Origin: UBA1141 sp963665155
GTDB taxonomy: Bacteria > Chloroflexota > Dehalococcoidia > Lucifugimonadales > UBA3495
Direction of reading: 5' to 3'
Length of the DNA stretch: 64,000 nt
Assembly: GCA_963665155.2 (NCBI GenBank)
Contig: CAXXFI010000002.1
Coordinates: 62,001 to 126,000, forward strand
The notes beneath the pieces were generated by a model. The model was not told the DNA's origin and searched no databases. It was given only the letters and a program-made list of their open reading frames with translations. This document shows, one piece after another, positions 55,004-64,000 of this stretch (position 1 is the stretch's first letter; every line of letters begins with the position of its first letter). Made by a program: the position numbers and the translations under genes.

Positions 55004-57325
55004 CTACTCTTTCTGCCACAGGGCGTCGAGAATGTTCCCCGGGGACATGGGCAACTGGCTCATTCTTACCCCGGTGGCTTTGTAAATGGCATTGGCGATA
55101 GCAGCCATGGGAGGCACCAGCGGGACCTCTCCAACCCCTCTCAAGCCATATGGATGCGTTGGGTTAGCTACTTCTACGATCACTGTGTCGATCATAGGCA
55201 GATCCAAACTGGTGGGCATCCGATAATCCAGGAAGCTGGAGTTTGCCATTTGACCTTGATTGGGATTGTAGTAGTACTCCTCGTTCAAAGCCCAACCAAT
55301 TCCTTGCACTGCGCCGCCCTGCATTTGCCCCTCAACATAGCTAGGGTGTATGGCCTTGCCTACGTCTTGAAGGGCGGTGTAGCGGAGAATATCCACCTTC
55401 CCGGTTTCCGGGTCGACCTCAACGTCTACTATGTGCACGGCAAAAGCTGCGCCGGCCCCCGGTGGGTTCACGTTGCCACGACCCACCACAGGCCCTCCGG
55501 AGCCATTCAGCCTGGGCGCCAACTCTTTGAATGTCATGCGAAGCTCAGGGTCGGACCGGTGTGACATTGTGCCGTCCTGGTAGTCGATGTCGTCCGGCGA
55601 AACGTCCCATATCTTGGCCGCTCGAGCGATCATCTGTCGTTTTATATCCAGTGCGGCTTCATAGGTAGCCCAGCCGGTCTTGAAAGCCACGCTACTGCCT
55701 CCGGTCAAAGAGGTGTAGCCAACGGAATCGGTGTCGCCAACGGTGGGCCTAACGTCTTCTACGGCGATTCCCAAAACCTCAGCCATGTGCTGGGCCATCA
55801 CCACCCTGGTTCCGCCAATGTCCGGTGAACCTTCCACCAGGCTGACACTGCCATCGGGGTTGACGCTGGCGGTGGCGCTGGATGGGCCGGTGGCATTGAA
55901 CCAGAAGCCGGTGGCCACTCCTCGCCCTCGATTGGGCCCTGACAAGGGAGCGGAATAGTGAGCGTGCTCTTTGGCGGCCTCCAACGTTTCAAGGTAGCCT
56001 ATCTTGGGGTTTACGGGACCGGGGATTCTACGGCTGCCCTCTTTCGCGCCGTTAATGAGCCGGAATTCCAGTGGGTCCATTCCCAGCTTCTCGGCGAGTT
56101 CATCAATCACTGATTCGGCGGCGAAGGCTGCGGCGGGAGCGCCGGGTGCCCGGTAAGCTGCCGTTTTCGGCTTGTTGAGGACGACGTCGTAACCTTCGAT
56201 TCGACCGTTGTCAATGATATAAGGCGCCAGCATGCACTGGCAGCCAGGGCCCACCGGCGAACCGGGATAAGCTCCCGCTTCGTAGATCAGGGTTGCGTCG
56301 GCGGCGGTAATTTTTCCGGCTTTAGTGGCGCCTATTTTGCACCTGTAGTAGCCGCCCGAGGTGGGCCCGGATGCCTCGAACACATCGGCCCGGCTCATAG
56401 CCACCTTCACGGGCTTGCCGGTCTTTTTGGCGAGAAGGGCGGCGACGGGTTCCAGGTAAATCAGAGTTTTCCCACCAAAACCACCGCCGATTTCCATCGG
56501 AACTACTTTTATATCGCCGATGGGTATCCCCATGATGGCAGACGTCTGGTCTCGAACGTTAAAGTGTCCTTGGCTGGAGCACCACAGTGTCAGGTTGCCG
56601 TCTTCGACCCAGGACGCAGTGGCGGCATGAGGCTCGATGTACCCTTGATGCACCGACTGGCTACTGAATTCCCGCTCCACTATCACGTCGGCTTCCTGGA
56701 AACCTTTCTCGATATCGCCGGATTCAAAAATGTAGTGGTTAGCAATATTGCTGGATTTCGTCTGGTCATCGTCGCTACGCAGTCCACCGGGACGCACATT
56801 AGGGTCGGTAGCGTTGAAAAGCCTCTCGTGGAGAACCGGGGCGTCGTTTTTCATGGCATCCCGTACGTCCACCACGAAGGGCAATACTTCATATTCCACA
56901 TCAATCAATTCAGATGCCTGCTCGGCAATATGAACGCTAGTGGCCGCAACGGCGGCAATGGCGTGCCCTTTATAAAGCGCCTTGTCGGCGGCCAGGATAT
57001 TGTTGCTCAAGAACTTAGGGTTGACCATGGCTCCCTCTCCCAGGTCCATGAGCCTACCACTGGGTTGAGGGAGATCGGCCCCGGTCACCACCGCCCTGAC
57101 GCCCGGTAAGGCCAATGCCCGGGTGGCGTCGATGGACTTGATGATGGCATGGGCATGCGGGCTCCTCAGAACTTTGGCGTGCAGCATTCCCGGCAGGTTA
57201 ATATCGGCGCTGTACCGGGCCTTGCCAGTAACCTTATCAACCCCATCGTGGCGCACGGGCCTTGTGCCCACCACGTTAAACTCCTGTGTCGAAAGAACTA
57301 TGTTGGAACCAGTCGTGGTAGCCAT
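55004..57325 (-). CDS. Molybdopterin-binding xanthine dehydrogenase/aldehyde oxidase large subunit
   Basis: 773 residues, normal length. VVGTRPVRHDGVDKVTGKAR and NLPGMLHAKVLRSPHAHA are the N-terminal Ald_Xan_dh_C domain. EIGGGFGGKTLIYLEPVAA is the molybdopterin-binding GGGFGGK motif, AYRAPGAPAAAFAAESVIDEL the RAPG motif, VEGSPDIGGTRVVMAQHMAE another cofactor loop, and GLRGVGEVPLVPPMAAIANA carries the catalytic Glu of G-V-G-E. The enzyme hydroxylates N-heterocycles, aldehydes or CO-like substrates using water. The FAD and iron-sulfur subunits that normally accompany it are not adjacent. The ATG follows GGAGGTAACAACCG. It is the last gene of a minus-strand series; subtype cannot be fixed from sequence alone. 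Confidence 0.92.
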   Translation of the reverse strand: MATTTGSNIVLSTQEFNVVGTRPVRHDGVDKVTGKARYSADINLPGMLHAKVLRSPHAHAIIKSIDATRALALPGVRAVVTGADLPQPSGRLMDLGEGAMVNPKFLSNNILAADKALYKGHAIAAVAATSVHIAEQASELIDVEYEVLPFVVDVRDAMKNDAPVLHERLFNATDPNVRPGGLRSDDDQTKSSNIANHYIFESGDIEKGFQEADVIVEREFSSQSVHQGYIEPHAATASWVEDGNLTLWCSSQGHFNVRDQTSAIMGIPIGDIKVVPMEIGGGFGGKTLIYLEPVAALLAKKTGKPVKVAMSRADVFEASGPTSGGYYRCKIGATKAGKITAADATLIYEAGAYPGSPVGPGCQCMLAPYIIDNGRIEGYDVVLNKPKTAAYRAPGAPAAAFAAESVIDELAEKLGMDPLEFRLINGAKEGSRRIPGPVNPKIGYLETLEAAKEHAHYSAPLSGPNRGRGVATGFWFNATGPSSATASVNPDGSVSLVEGSPDIGGTRVVMAQHMAEVLGIAVEDVRPTVGDTDSVGYTSLTGGSSVAFKTGWATYEAALDIKRQMIARAAKIWDVSPDDIDYQDGTMSHRSDPELRMTFKELAPRLNGSGGPVVGRGNVNPPGAGAAFAVHIVDVEVDPETGKVDILRYTALQDVGKAIHPSYVEGQMQGGAVQGIGWALNEEYYYNPNQGQMANSSFLDYRMPTSLDLPMIDTVIVEVANPTHPYGLRGVGEVPLVPPMAAIANAIYKATGVRMSQLPMSPGNILDALWQKE

Positions 57326-57514
57326 CGGTTGTTACCTCCGAAAATTTTTTTCTACGCTGTGAACCTTATTTTATTCCCCTTGACAATATGCCTACTAACA
57401 ATATGGAAGACCACTCCGCTGGGAGCACTTTTCCACCTTCCCCAGTTTCAGAGTTGGATCAGGCGAGTTTTGGTTTTCCGACTGTTAACCACGTTTTAAT
57501 CATGAAGAAGTTTA

Positions 57515-59260
57515 TCACGGGCTGTCTTGGGACAAACGCTCCAATTCCACGGCGAACCACAAAGCCATCCCACCGCTGCGGTCATCCTTCCCAAAAACCG
57601 CCGGACGGTCGAGGTACTCCCTCGTGCCGATTTGAACGCCGGTGCTGATACAGGCGTCTACGATATTGCCTTCCTCGTCGATGCGCTCGGAAACCCCTTG
57701 CCAAGCCAACCTAAGGGGTTCGATAAATGAAATATCCAGCCATCCCAACCTGATTCCTCTGGCAACGGAGTAACCGAACATACAGGTGGTGGTGAATTCC
57801 TGGTACGAGCCCGATACATCCAAAACATTGGGGAACATCCCCGAAGGTTGCTGCAGTTTTACCAGCGCATCCAGAAGCTTCAAGCACATGCCCAGAATTC
57901 TTTCTCGGGCCGGATGGCCCTCTGGAAGGTAGGTAAGAGTCTCGGAAAGACCCATCAGCGCAAAACCGTTGCCTCTTCCCCAAAAGAAGGGTGCCGACCG
58001 GCAGTGCCAGAACAGGCCGTTGCTTTGTTGGATGTCGCTGTCCAACAGGAATTGAGTCAACATGTCCAGGTAACGAGCCTCTCCGGTAGCCTGAAATGCC
58101 CGTCCCAAAATCGCCCCGTTCATGAACATATCTTCGGTTCTAAAGTCAGGGTCGGAGGGGGGCGGCGCAGTGCCAGAGGGCGTAGCCTGGTAGCGTCCGG
58201 CGACTTGAACCAGCAGGTCTGACCAGCGTTGGTCGCCGGTGGCTTCCGCCAACTCGGGGCCCCAGATGACACCGGCCAGGTTGGCGCAACTGGGGATTTC
58301 GCCGAACGGGTCGGTGCCCAAAAGCCCAGCATGCTCTAAAGAAGCGGCTATTTCGGGTCCAGGGCCAGGATCGGTTGGAGCCAGTTCCGCCAGTCGCAAC
58401 CTGCCGCTAATGCCCACGCCCTGGGTGTAGTTGACCGGCTCCAGTTCGTGGCCGTAAACCGAGTCCAAGATGCTGGCTATCCGCAGCCTGGAGCGAGAGC
58501 GCCGGGAGTCCAAAGTGTGACGGGCCGGAGAGGGTTCCCAAGGGGCGAATTGGGGGATGAAGCTCCACAAGCGCCCGAGTTCCGGACCCATGCGCTGACT
58601 CGGCGCTTCCAAGCGGAGTCCCGGAATCTGCCCGAGACCGTTGGGGTTTCCGGTGCCCAATGCGTCCAATAGGGTGCCGTCTCCCCACATCGACTTGGCG
58701 GCTACAGCAGGGGCCAACCGGCGAGCCGCGTCATTGGCCTCCCAGCGAATTTCGGTGCTGTTGACCAATTCCAATACTAGGTCGGGCGCTTGGAAACAAA
58801 TCCAACGCCACAAATAGCGGGACTCCGGGGCTTTCGGGTGGTAGTAATAATCTTCTTCAGGCGGGTAACCGGTGCGCGGGTCGCCGCCTGAGCCATTTCC
58901 TCGCCCTTTGCCGACAAGCAGCCCATCGGGGTTGCCGCAGGGAATTGCGCTGAGGGCAATGTCGCCAGCGTATTTCTGGCCTCCCGAGGCAAACATGTCC
59001 AGAGCCCCCAGGGCCTCTTCTACGTCGGTGGCATCGCCGTTCAGGCCGGAAATCAACAAAACCCGAGCCCGCGTTGCCGTAGGTATATAGGCGTCGAGTT
59101 CCACTAGGGCGGGAATTTCGTTGCCCAAGCGCGTTAACCCGCAAGCCGAAATGCTCCAAAGGCTAGGCCTTCGCTTTACTATAGATTCCAAGAAAGAGCG
59201 GATGTCGCCCAGAGGGTCTGTGACGCCCTGGCTGCTAGGGTCGTTAGTGGGTTCGGTCAT
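57515..59260 (-). CDS. M14-like domain fused to GH105-type glycoside hydrolase
   Basis: 581 residues with two unlike parts. The first (about 1-240) resembles zinc-carboxypeptidase/M14-like folds: SACGLTRLGNEIPALVELDA, VLLISGLNGDATDVEEALGA and LSAIPCGNPDGL. At the metal-binding GxHGxxE position it reads GLNGDATD, so the His ligand is missing and peptidase activity is doubtful. The second (about 300-575) is an alpha/alpha-barrel of the GH105/GH88 type: MFMNGAILGRAF, SAPFFWGRGNGFALMGLSET (the RGNGW motif) and MFPNVLDVSGSYQEFTTTCM. GH105 enzymes remove unsaturated uronic acids from pectin-like oligosaccharides. The fusion suggests processing of a substituted glycan, but no transporter or lyase is nearby. 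No signal peptide, so probably cytoplasmic. Confidence 0.7.
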   Translation of the reverse strand: MTEPTNDPSSQGVTDPLGDIRSFLESIVKRRPSLWSISACGLTRLGNEIPALVELDAYIPTATRARVLLISGLNGDATDVEEALGALDMFASGGQKYAGDIALSAIPCGNPDGLLVGKGRGNGSGGDPRTGYPPEEDYYYHPKAPESRYLWRWICFQAPDLVLELVNSTEIRWEANDAARRLAPAVAAKSMWGDGTLLDALGTGNPNGLGQIPGLRLEAPSQRMGPELGRLWSFIPQFAPWEPSPARHTLDSRRSRSRLRIASILDSVYGHELEPVNYTQGVGISGRLRLAELAPTDPGPGPEIAASLEHAGLLGTDPFGEIPSCANLAGVIWGPELAEATGDQRWSDLLVQVAGRYQATPSGTAPPPSDPDFRTEDMFMNGAILGRAFQATGEARYLDMLTQFLLDSDIQQSNGLFWHCRSAPFFWGRGNGFALMGLSETLTYLPEGHPARERILGMCLKLLDALVKLQQPSGMFPNVLDVSGSYQEFTTTCMFGYSVARGIRLGWLDISFIEPLRLAWQGVSERIDEEGNIVDACISTGVQIGTREYLDRPAVFGKDDRSGGMALWFAVELERLSQDSP

Positions 59261-59276
59261 AAGCGGCGGATACCTT

Positions 59277-59968
59277 CTACCCTTTCTGAACCAGGTTGAT
59301 ATTCATCGGTCTGGTGTCCGTGACGGTGAACGTCAAAGACGTGGTGCCCAGCCCTTCCGTGGAGTTAATAACCTCAATGTTGTGGGGACCGTGCAGGTAT
59401 TCAATCTTATCCCCCTCCAGTCGGAAAGGCCGGTCATGTCCGGGATAAAATATCCGGGCCGACGCCACCATTTTTTCCACGCTGGATTTGGCGTCCTCTA
59501 CGTCCCAGAACACGTTGGTGGGCGTGCCACGCTTGATGGTGCCGCTGTCGGGCAATGCGTCCCCGGCAATCAATACGGTTTCATTCCCGGCGCTCACCGA
59601 AACGCTTATGTGTCCCCTGGTGTGTCCGGGAGTTTCGACGATCGTAACTCCATCAATGACCCGGTCGCCCTCGGACACGAGTTCCAATTTCATCTTGTCT
59701 ACCATATGCGAGAATTTCGGAAGAGGTCGGTGTTCTGGCAGTGGTCCCAGTGCATGTGGGTCAAAATGACCACATCCACATCGTCGGGAGTAAGGCCCTT
59801 GCTTTCCAAAGCCCGAAACAGCCAGGCTCTTCGGGAAGACGGTCCGGTGTCCACCACAATGGTCTGGTCGCCGACGGTGACCAGGGAGTTGGTGGACATA
59901 CCGAAGGAGCCTTGATCCGAGTTAAAGGAAAACCCGTATGTCAGGACTTCGATGTTGGCATCGGCCAT
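59277..59968 (-). pseudogene. Metallo-beta-lactamase-fold hydrolase, frameshifted
   Basis: First segment (59699-59968): TVGDQTIVVDTGPSSRRAW and DVVILTHMHWDHCQNTDLF, the HxHxDH metal motif. After a one-base shift near 59710 the second segment (59277-59705) reads PKFSHMVDKMKLELVSEGDR, TIVETPGHTRGHISVSV (third His), ETVLIAGDALPD (bridging Asp) and ARIFYPGHDRPF (last His). All ligands are conserved, so only the single indel separates the halves. The family includes lactonases and thioesterase-like hydrolases (AHL-lactonase-like is a possible class). A sequencing error cannot be excluded, and an internal ATG at 59705 could restart translation, but without HxHxDH. AGGAGG precedes the start. Confidence 0.8.
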
Positions 59969-60209
59969 GTGCTTGAGCCTCCTGTTTGGTCAAGTGAGGT
60001 TCCGTTCAATTCCCGACTTGGTTGCCCTTTGCAGTGAACATATCAAGCTAACTCCATGACTGCCCTTGTATCTAGTCCCTGTGTATGTAGTCCCCGGCAT
60101 CCAGCCCTTCGACGGGCCCAGTACGAACAAAACGATCACAACAAAGCCAATTACGCAAAGATTGTATGCGTGAATATGTTTGGGGTTGAGTCGATCCGCA
60201 CGCCGCAAT

Positions 60210-61322
60210 TTACCTAAAATTGGGCATGACCTTTTCGGCGAAAAGCCGCATGGAGCCCTCGATTTCCTCGAATGACAGGCCGCCAGCATCCATATAGCTG
60301 AGGAAGTCAGTCACGTGCCGGGATTCCAGGTCTCGGACAGTATCGTTCAACTTCTCTGGAGTTCCGATGGCGCTCATGGACTCAGGCCCTCTTTTTGCCA
60401 CCAGGTCGGGTTCGATAAACGGGTCGTTGGCGTAATGCTCGTAGCCTTTCAAGTCGCCGGCCCCGGCCAAGACCGCTAGAGGCCTACGCAGGAACTCGCC
60501 CATATCCCCGGCCCATTGCAGCCTGGGTGTCATTACTTCCAGGGCTGTTTCTTCGCTTTCGGCAACGTACATGTTCCGCACGGCAGCGACGGTAATGTCT
60601 TCGCTGGCTACCCCAGCATTCCGCATTTTCGTGTAGTAGAGATTTATCAGGTCTTGGTCCGATTCGGCGGAAGCAGGGAAGAAGGAACTGCCCACGGTGA
60701 ACAGTCCCCAGCGGTTGTTCACGGCTATGTCCACCGACTCGGGGCTATGAGTCACCGCCATCCAGATAGGCGGATGAGGGTTTTGAACGGGTTTAGGGAG
60801 AACCATCACTTCGGGGAAGGAATTGAACTTCCCTTCGTAAGAGAAGCGTTCCTCGGTCCAAGCGCGAACGGCAATATCCATGCCTTCCACCAGACGCTCC
60901 CGGGACTCGGTAATGTCTAGGCCGTAGATATCAAACTCTCGCTTTTGATAGCCCCTTCCCGCGCCAACGATCAATCTTCCCTTGCTGATTATGTCTAGGG
61001 TCGCCAGGTCTTGGGCCATGCGCAACGGCGAATGCCAAGGAACTATGGTGCAGGCCACGCCAATGTTCACCCGCTTGGTCTTGGCGGCAATGGCGGCCAG
61101 CATACTGTGGGGTGAGCTTACGATGCTATGCTCGCTGAAAGCGTGCTCCGCCACCCACACAGAGTCAAACCCCAACTCCTCGGCCAGTTCCGCGCCCTTA
61201 AGAATATCTTCGTAAACCTCCACATCGGTGCGGGACACCGGGTTGGGATTTACCTTGCTTTCGTCAGCGTATTGCTCGTGAAGCTGGGGCCTCTGCCCTA
61301 CGAAGAAACATCCGAATTTCAT
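60210..61322 (-). CDS. LLM-class flavin-dependent monooxygenase
   Basis: 370 residues from ATG 61322; the longer open frame to 61412 is hydrophobic and lacks homology-like sequence. MKFGCFFVGQRPQ and AELAEELGFDSVWVAEHAFSEH start the luciferase-like barrel, followed by ANIGVACTIVPW-like and ISKGRLIVGAGRGYQKREFDIYG, KPVQNPHPPIWMAVTHSPES and a long insert that ends in SAIGTPEKLNDTVRDLES. It resembles bacterial luciferase-type alkanal monooxygenases and nitrilotriacetate-type monooxygenases. Intact. A second LLM gene lies at 46354 and broken ones at 8749 and 25747, so the family has expanded in this region. Confidence 0.9.
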   Translation of the reverse strand: MKFGCFFVGQRPQLHEQYADESKVNPNPVSRTDVEVYEDILKGAELAEELGFDSVWVAEHAFSEHSIVSSPHSMLAAIAAKTKRVNIGVACTIVPWHSPLRMAQDLATLDIISKGRLIVGAGRGYQKREFDIYGLDITESRERLVEGMDIAVRAWTEERFSYEGKFNSFPEVMVLPKPVQNPHPPIWMAVTHSPESVDIAVNNRWGLFTVGSSFFPASAESDQDLINLYYTKMRNAGVASEDITVAAVRNMYVAESEETALEVMTPRLQWAGDMGEFLRRPLAVLAGAGDLKGYEHYANDPFIEPDLVAKRGPESMSAIGTPEKLNDTVRDLESRHVTDFLSYMDAGGLSFEEIEGSMRLFAEKVMPNFR

Positions 61323-61407
61323 TTTTACCCCGCATCCGTCAGGTAATTCTTGACCAGTTTCCCAAATATACCAAGCAAAAATATACCAGGCATAGTTCAC
61401 TCCCAGA

Positions 61408-61452
61408 AACACGGAGTCACGGAGAATGAATAATATTCACTCCCCCGTGCTC
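61408..61452. terminator. Imperfect palindrome between LLM and ferritin-like genes
   Basis: ACGGAG and CACGG on the left pair with CCGTG and CTCCGT on the right around GAATAATATTC, a mismatched hairpin in the spacer downstream of the ferritin-like gene. It may end transcription of that gene; no T-run is evident. Confidence 0.3.
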
Positions 61453-61497
61453 CGTATTCCCAAGCCCCCGTGTCACTGTGGAAATTCTAGCTAAGTG

Positions 61498-61959
61498 TTA
61501 GCTCACGCCTTCTACGTTCTTATAGGTCTCGCCCATCATGGCGCCAGAGTCGGCCTCCACATCGGCGAACCAACCCAGCAATGTGCGGGTCAACGGGTCG
61601 ACTTTCGGATCGTGGGCGGCCACGACGTACTTGTCCCGCGTGGTGGGCTTGACTTGATTTTTGGCGGCGTCCCTGATGCACTGAATTTTATCGGCATCGG
61701 ACATGTCCGATCCCAGGATATCCATTCTTTCCTTGAAGTTGGGGTCCTCGGTGCCCTCGGGCTGGTAACCCAACTCGCGGATGCGCCGGTCCATAAGGTC
61801 ACCGTGGCTAACCTCGCGCTCGGCCACGAAGGTGAGGCAGTGCTTGAGGCCTTCGTCGGAAGTCTTGTCGGCCCAAGCTTTAAGGTAAATCCCTGCGCCC
61901 ATTTCTTGTAGCCGGATGGTATTTAGCAGTTCCACATATTCGGGTTTATCGTCAGCCAT
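61498..61959 (-). CDS. Ferritin-like domain protein
   Basis: 153 residues. LLNTIRLQEMGAGIYLKAW, TFVAEREVSHGDLMDRRIRE (E-x-x-x-H spacing of the ferritin helices), NFKERMDILGSDMSDADKIQC and LLGWFADVEADSGAMMGETY suggest a four-helix bundle with carboxylate and His ligands for a di-iron centre. Bundles like this occur in ferritin-like, rubrerythrin and hydroxylase-related proteins. No rubredoxin domain. ATG follows AGAGAGGAAAAT. It is separated by 176 bases from the LLM gene and 153 bases from the gene before it. The activity is unknown. Confidence 0.65.
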   Translation of the reverse strand: MADDKPEYVELLNTIRLQEMGAGIYLKAWADKTSDEGLKHCLTFVAEREVSHGDLMDRRIRELGYQPEGTEDPNFKERMDILGSDMSDADKIQCIRDAAKNQVKPTTRDKYVVAAHDPKVDPLTRTLLGWFADVEADSGAMMGETYKNVEGVS

Positions 61960-62112
61960 ATTTTCCTCTCTTTTGGGTATGAATTATGGGTATAGGTTAA
62001 TCGAAAGTGCCATGGAATGGTACCCAATGATAGTGTCGATTTAGCGCGACCAATATTTTTAGCCGTGCATTCCGGAATGCGCTTGGAATATTGGCAAGGG
62101 CAACCGAGTTGC

Positions 62113-62520
62113 CTACAAGAGTGCGCTCAATCCACCCGTCGCAGTGGCTAAGGCCAGGAATATACCCAAAGCGGCAACTAGGCCGCAGCCGGGGATGCCA
62201 CCCTTAGACTTTGGTTGCGACAGAATGTTCCTGGATAGAATCTCCCCTGTCTTGCGGATGGTGAACGCTTCGGTGCCCGGCTCTCCAGAGAATTTCTGCG
62301 CAGGTTGGTAAGAAAGCTGAACGTAATAGGCGTCTTCCCGTTCTTCAGCAACCGAAACCGACCAAGTCAGGGCCCGCTTGCTCCAGCGTCCGCCATACAG
62401 GTCCAGGTTTTCCCTGGCGTGGCCTAAGGCGATGTCCCTGGCTTGGTCCAAGGAAACAAAGCTTCCGCTGCTGCCAGCAGGCTGGGAGTTTTGGTCTCGT
62501 CCGCCGTCGTTTTCGGCCAT
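62113..62520 (-). CDS. Membrane-anchored hypothetical protein
   Basis: 135 residues. A central region with SFVSLDQARDIALGHARENL and WSKRALTWSVSVAEEREDAYYVQLSYQP resembles the PepSY-like beta hairpin that follows DARxxA helices, and TEAFTIRKTGEILSRN fits the last strand. The C-terminus has one hydrophobic helix (IPGCGLVAALGIFLALATAT), so the protein is tail-anchored with its N-terminus outside the membrane-spanning segment. Function unknown. It is followed in the same orientation by the ferritin-like gene. Confidence 0.55.
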   Translation of the reverse strand: MAENDGGRDQNSQPAGSSGSFVSLDQARDIALGHARENLDLYGGRWSKRALTWSVSVAEEREDAYYVQLSYQPAQKFSGEPGTEAFTIRKTGEILSRNILSQPKSKGGIPGCGLVAALGIFLALATATGGLSALL

Positions 62521-62632
62521 TGGGAGCGACCCTACTCAAGAACAACAAAGGCCAAGATTGGCTCTGGAATTGGAGTCACGATACACGAGATTAGGCGTGG
62601 CGGCAAGGGTGGGGACGAAGCCACCACTGTTA

Positions 62633-64000
62633 TCAAGGCTCCCAATCTGGCGCACCACCCCCGGCGTGCCTGTTTGTTATGTTCGTCAGATTAGACCCGT
62701 CAGAGTTAATCACGTAAATGTCTCCGCCATCCCGGTCAGAGCCAAATACGATCTTGGTACCATCAGGCGACCACGAAGGCCAGAAATCTAATCCAGAGTG
62801 ATTGGTCAATCGAGCCTGGTTGGTCCCATCGGCGCTCATTACATAAATTTCTCGGTTGCCGTCGCGGACAGCGGTAAAGGCTATCTTGCTGCCGTCGGGA
62901 GACCAATTAGGATTCTCATCGCTGCCAGAGGCGTTGGTAAGGCGGACCACATTAGTCCCATCGGCGTTCATAACGTATATCTCATGCACATTAAAGCTAG
63001 TGTCCCTGTCAGAAGCAAATGCTATCTTGCTACCGTCTGGAGACCAGGTAGGATATTCGTTTTGGAAACCATCATCGGTCAGGCGGGTCTGGTTGGAGCC
63101 GTCTGGGTTCATCACGTAGATATCTCTGTCGGTGCTGGAAAACAGTCTAATAAACGCGATTTTGGTTCCATCCGGAGACCATGCTGCTCGCAGATCGTTC
63201 AACCCATTATTGGTCAGATTGATCTGATTGGACCCGTCTGCGTTCATGCTGAAAATTTCATTGTTCCCATTCCTAGTGGACTCGAAAGCAATTTTAGTGC
63301 CATCTTGGGACCAATGGGCTCCCCATTTGCTCCCGCAATGTCTGTTATCTGAACCTGGTTTGATCCATCGGGATTCATGACGTAAATTTCGCCCCTGCCG
63401 GTCCTCCCGCTGCTAAACGCGATTTTGCCGCTTGCGGGCATGGGTGTCGGCGTCGGCGTCACAGGCGTTGGTGTGGGTGTAGGCGTTGGTGTGGGTGTAG
63501 GCGTTGGTGTGGGTGTAGGCGTTGGTGTGGGTGTAGGCGTTGGTGTGGGTGTAGGCGTTGGTGTGGGTGTAGGCGTTGGTGTGGGTGTAGGCGTTGGCGT
63601 TGGCGTCGGATTCACGAACAAAGCAGAAACAGTTCGAGCGCCATCCAGGTTCAAAACGCAGCCACCTAGCCCGGAACAATCTCCCGTCCACCCGCCGAAG
63701 ATCGAGTCACCGAGGGCAGTAGCAGAAAGAGCCAAGCTGGTGCCAATACTGTAATTCAATATAGTTCCGCAGCCCTGCGGGTTTACAATCCCCTTACCGC
63801 CACTGATGGAGGCGCAGTTAACCGTAAGGGTGGTCGGCGCGGGTGTTGGGGTGGGCGTAGGCGTAGGCGTAGGCGTAGTCAGCACCGGAGTGGGCGTGGG
63901 AGTAGGCATCGGAACAGTGGTAGGGGTTGGCGTAGGCGTTGCGGTCGGCACCGGCGGCGTGGTCGCCGCTGGTGAAGGTGCTGGTGTAGGCCGGTTGCAA
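62633..64000 (-). pseudogene. TolB-type propeller protein with Pro-Thr linkers, frameshifted, runs off window
   Basis: The last segment (62633-63247) encodes five propeller blades of the type WSPDGTKIAF...IYVMNADGSNQ. Reading continues after a frameshift at about 63315, in a run of G, into another frame (63244-64000) that contains more PD40 sequence (GKIAFSSGRTGRGEIYVMNP), then Thr-Pro repeats. Between two such linkers lies a Cys-containing domain: LTVNCASISGGKGIVNPQGC and FGGWTGDCSGLGGCVLNLDG, similar to bacterial surface beta-repeat domains. The Pro-Thr tracts suggest an exported, surface-exposed protein. The N-terminus is beyond 64000. A sequencing error in the homopolymer could account for the break. 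Confidence 0.72.
63464..63589. repeat. 18-bp tandem repeat encoding Thr-Pro linkers
   Basis: Seven perfect units of GGCGTTGGTGTGGGTGTA, followed by a degenerate one. On the minus strand each encodes three Thr-Pro pairs of the propeller protein's linker. Copy number is likely to vary. Confidence 0.9.

Overview
The window looks like a bacterial chromosome segment from the Chloroflexota, most like the SAR202/Dehalococcoidia lineages. That placement is inferred from gene content only. The evidence is several paralogous LLM-class flavin monooxygenases, amidases, a fused CaiB/BaiF CoA-transferase with a thiolase and a DUF35 protein, a molybdopterin hydroxylase, RidA proteins and a small zinc-ribbon protein of a type I associate with this phylum. 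No rRNA, tRNA or CRISPR array was seen. The striking property is gene decay. At least twelve genes are broken by in-frame stops, frameshifts, transposon insertions or truncation, and multi-kilobase stretches hold only gene remnants. This fits a genome under relaxed selection, for example a host-associated one, but that is inference.

Layout. 0-10 kb: a truncated tubulin/FtsZ-like GTPase, a zinc-ribbon protein, a GatC-like protein with an amidase, then four consecutive broken catabolic genes. These are an amidohydrolase with an amber codon, an NAD-dependent dehydrogenase split by an IS3-family element with a GGAG target duplication, a second amidohydrolase preceded by a 12-bp minisatellite, and an LLM monooxygenase split by a 145-bp MITE. 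10-14 kb: a decayed serine recombinase and about 2.7 kb of remnants. 14-19.4 kb: ketopantoate reductase, then an intact operon of fused CoA-transferase, thiolase-like protein and DUF35 protein. 19.4-31 kb: a histidine-kinase remnant, a second amidase, a LAL-type LuxR regulator with four lesions, remnants, an AT-rich islet, a nucleoside deaminase, an AhpD-like gene with UGA exactly at the second active-site Cys position (candidate selenoprotein), a second IS3 copy and a quinone oxidoreductase. 31-40.8 kb: two near-duplicate RidA genes, an exonuclease, IS1182 copy A, a decayed acetamidase, a third IS1182-like element, an NTF2-like protein, and GMC-oxidoreductase and IS630 remnants. 40.8-48.8 kb (minus strand): recJ, fabF, a B12-binding radical-SAM protein with a 29-residue repeat tail, an LLM monooxygenase and an MFS transporter. 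48.9-55 kb: an IS701-family element, an alpha/beta hydrolase, a maleylacetate-reductase-like protein and IS1182 copy B, inverted relative to copy A. 55-64 kb (minus strand): molybdopterin hydroxylase, an M14-like/GH105 fusion, a frameshifted metallo-beta-lactamase-fold gene, an LLM monooxygenase, a ferritin-like protein, a membrane-anchored protein and a frameshifted TolB-type propeller protein that runs off the window.

Functionally the intact genes suggest oxidative breakdown of diverse organic compounds: flavin monooxygenases and a Mo-hydroxylase for oxidation, amidases and hydrolases, CoA transfer and thiolysis, and RidA/deaminase for reactive intermediates. Housekeeping functions (RecJ, FabF) are intact while many accessory catabolic genes are broken. 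The observations most worth checking are the candidate selenoprotein, the MITE/IS701 pair sharing termini, the repeat-tailed radical-SAM enzyme and the unusual M14-like/GH105 fusion.
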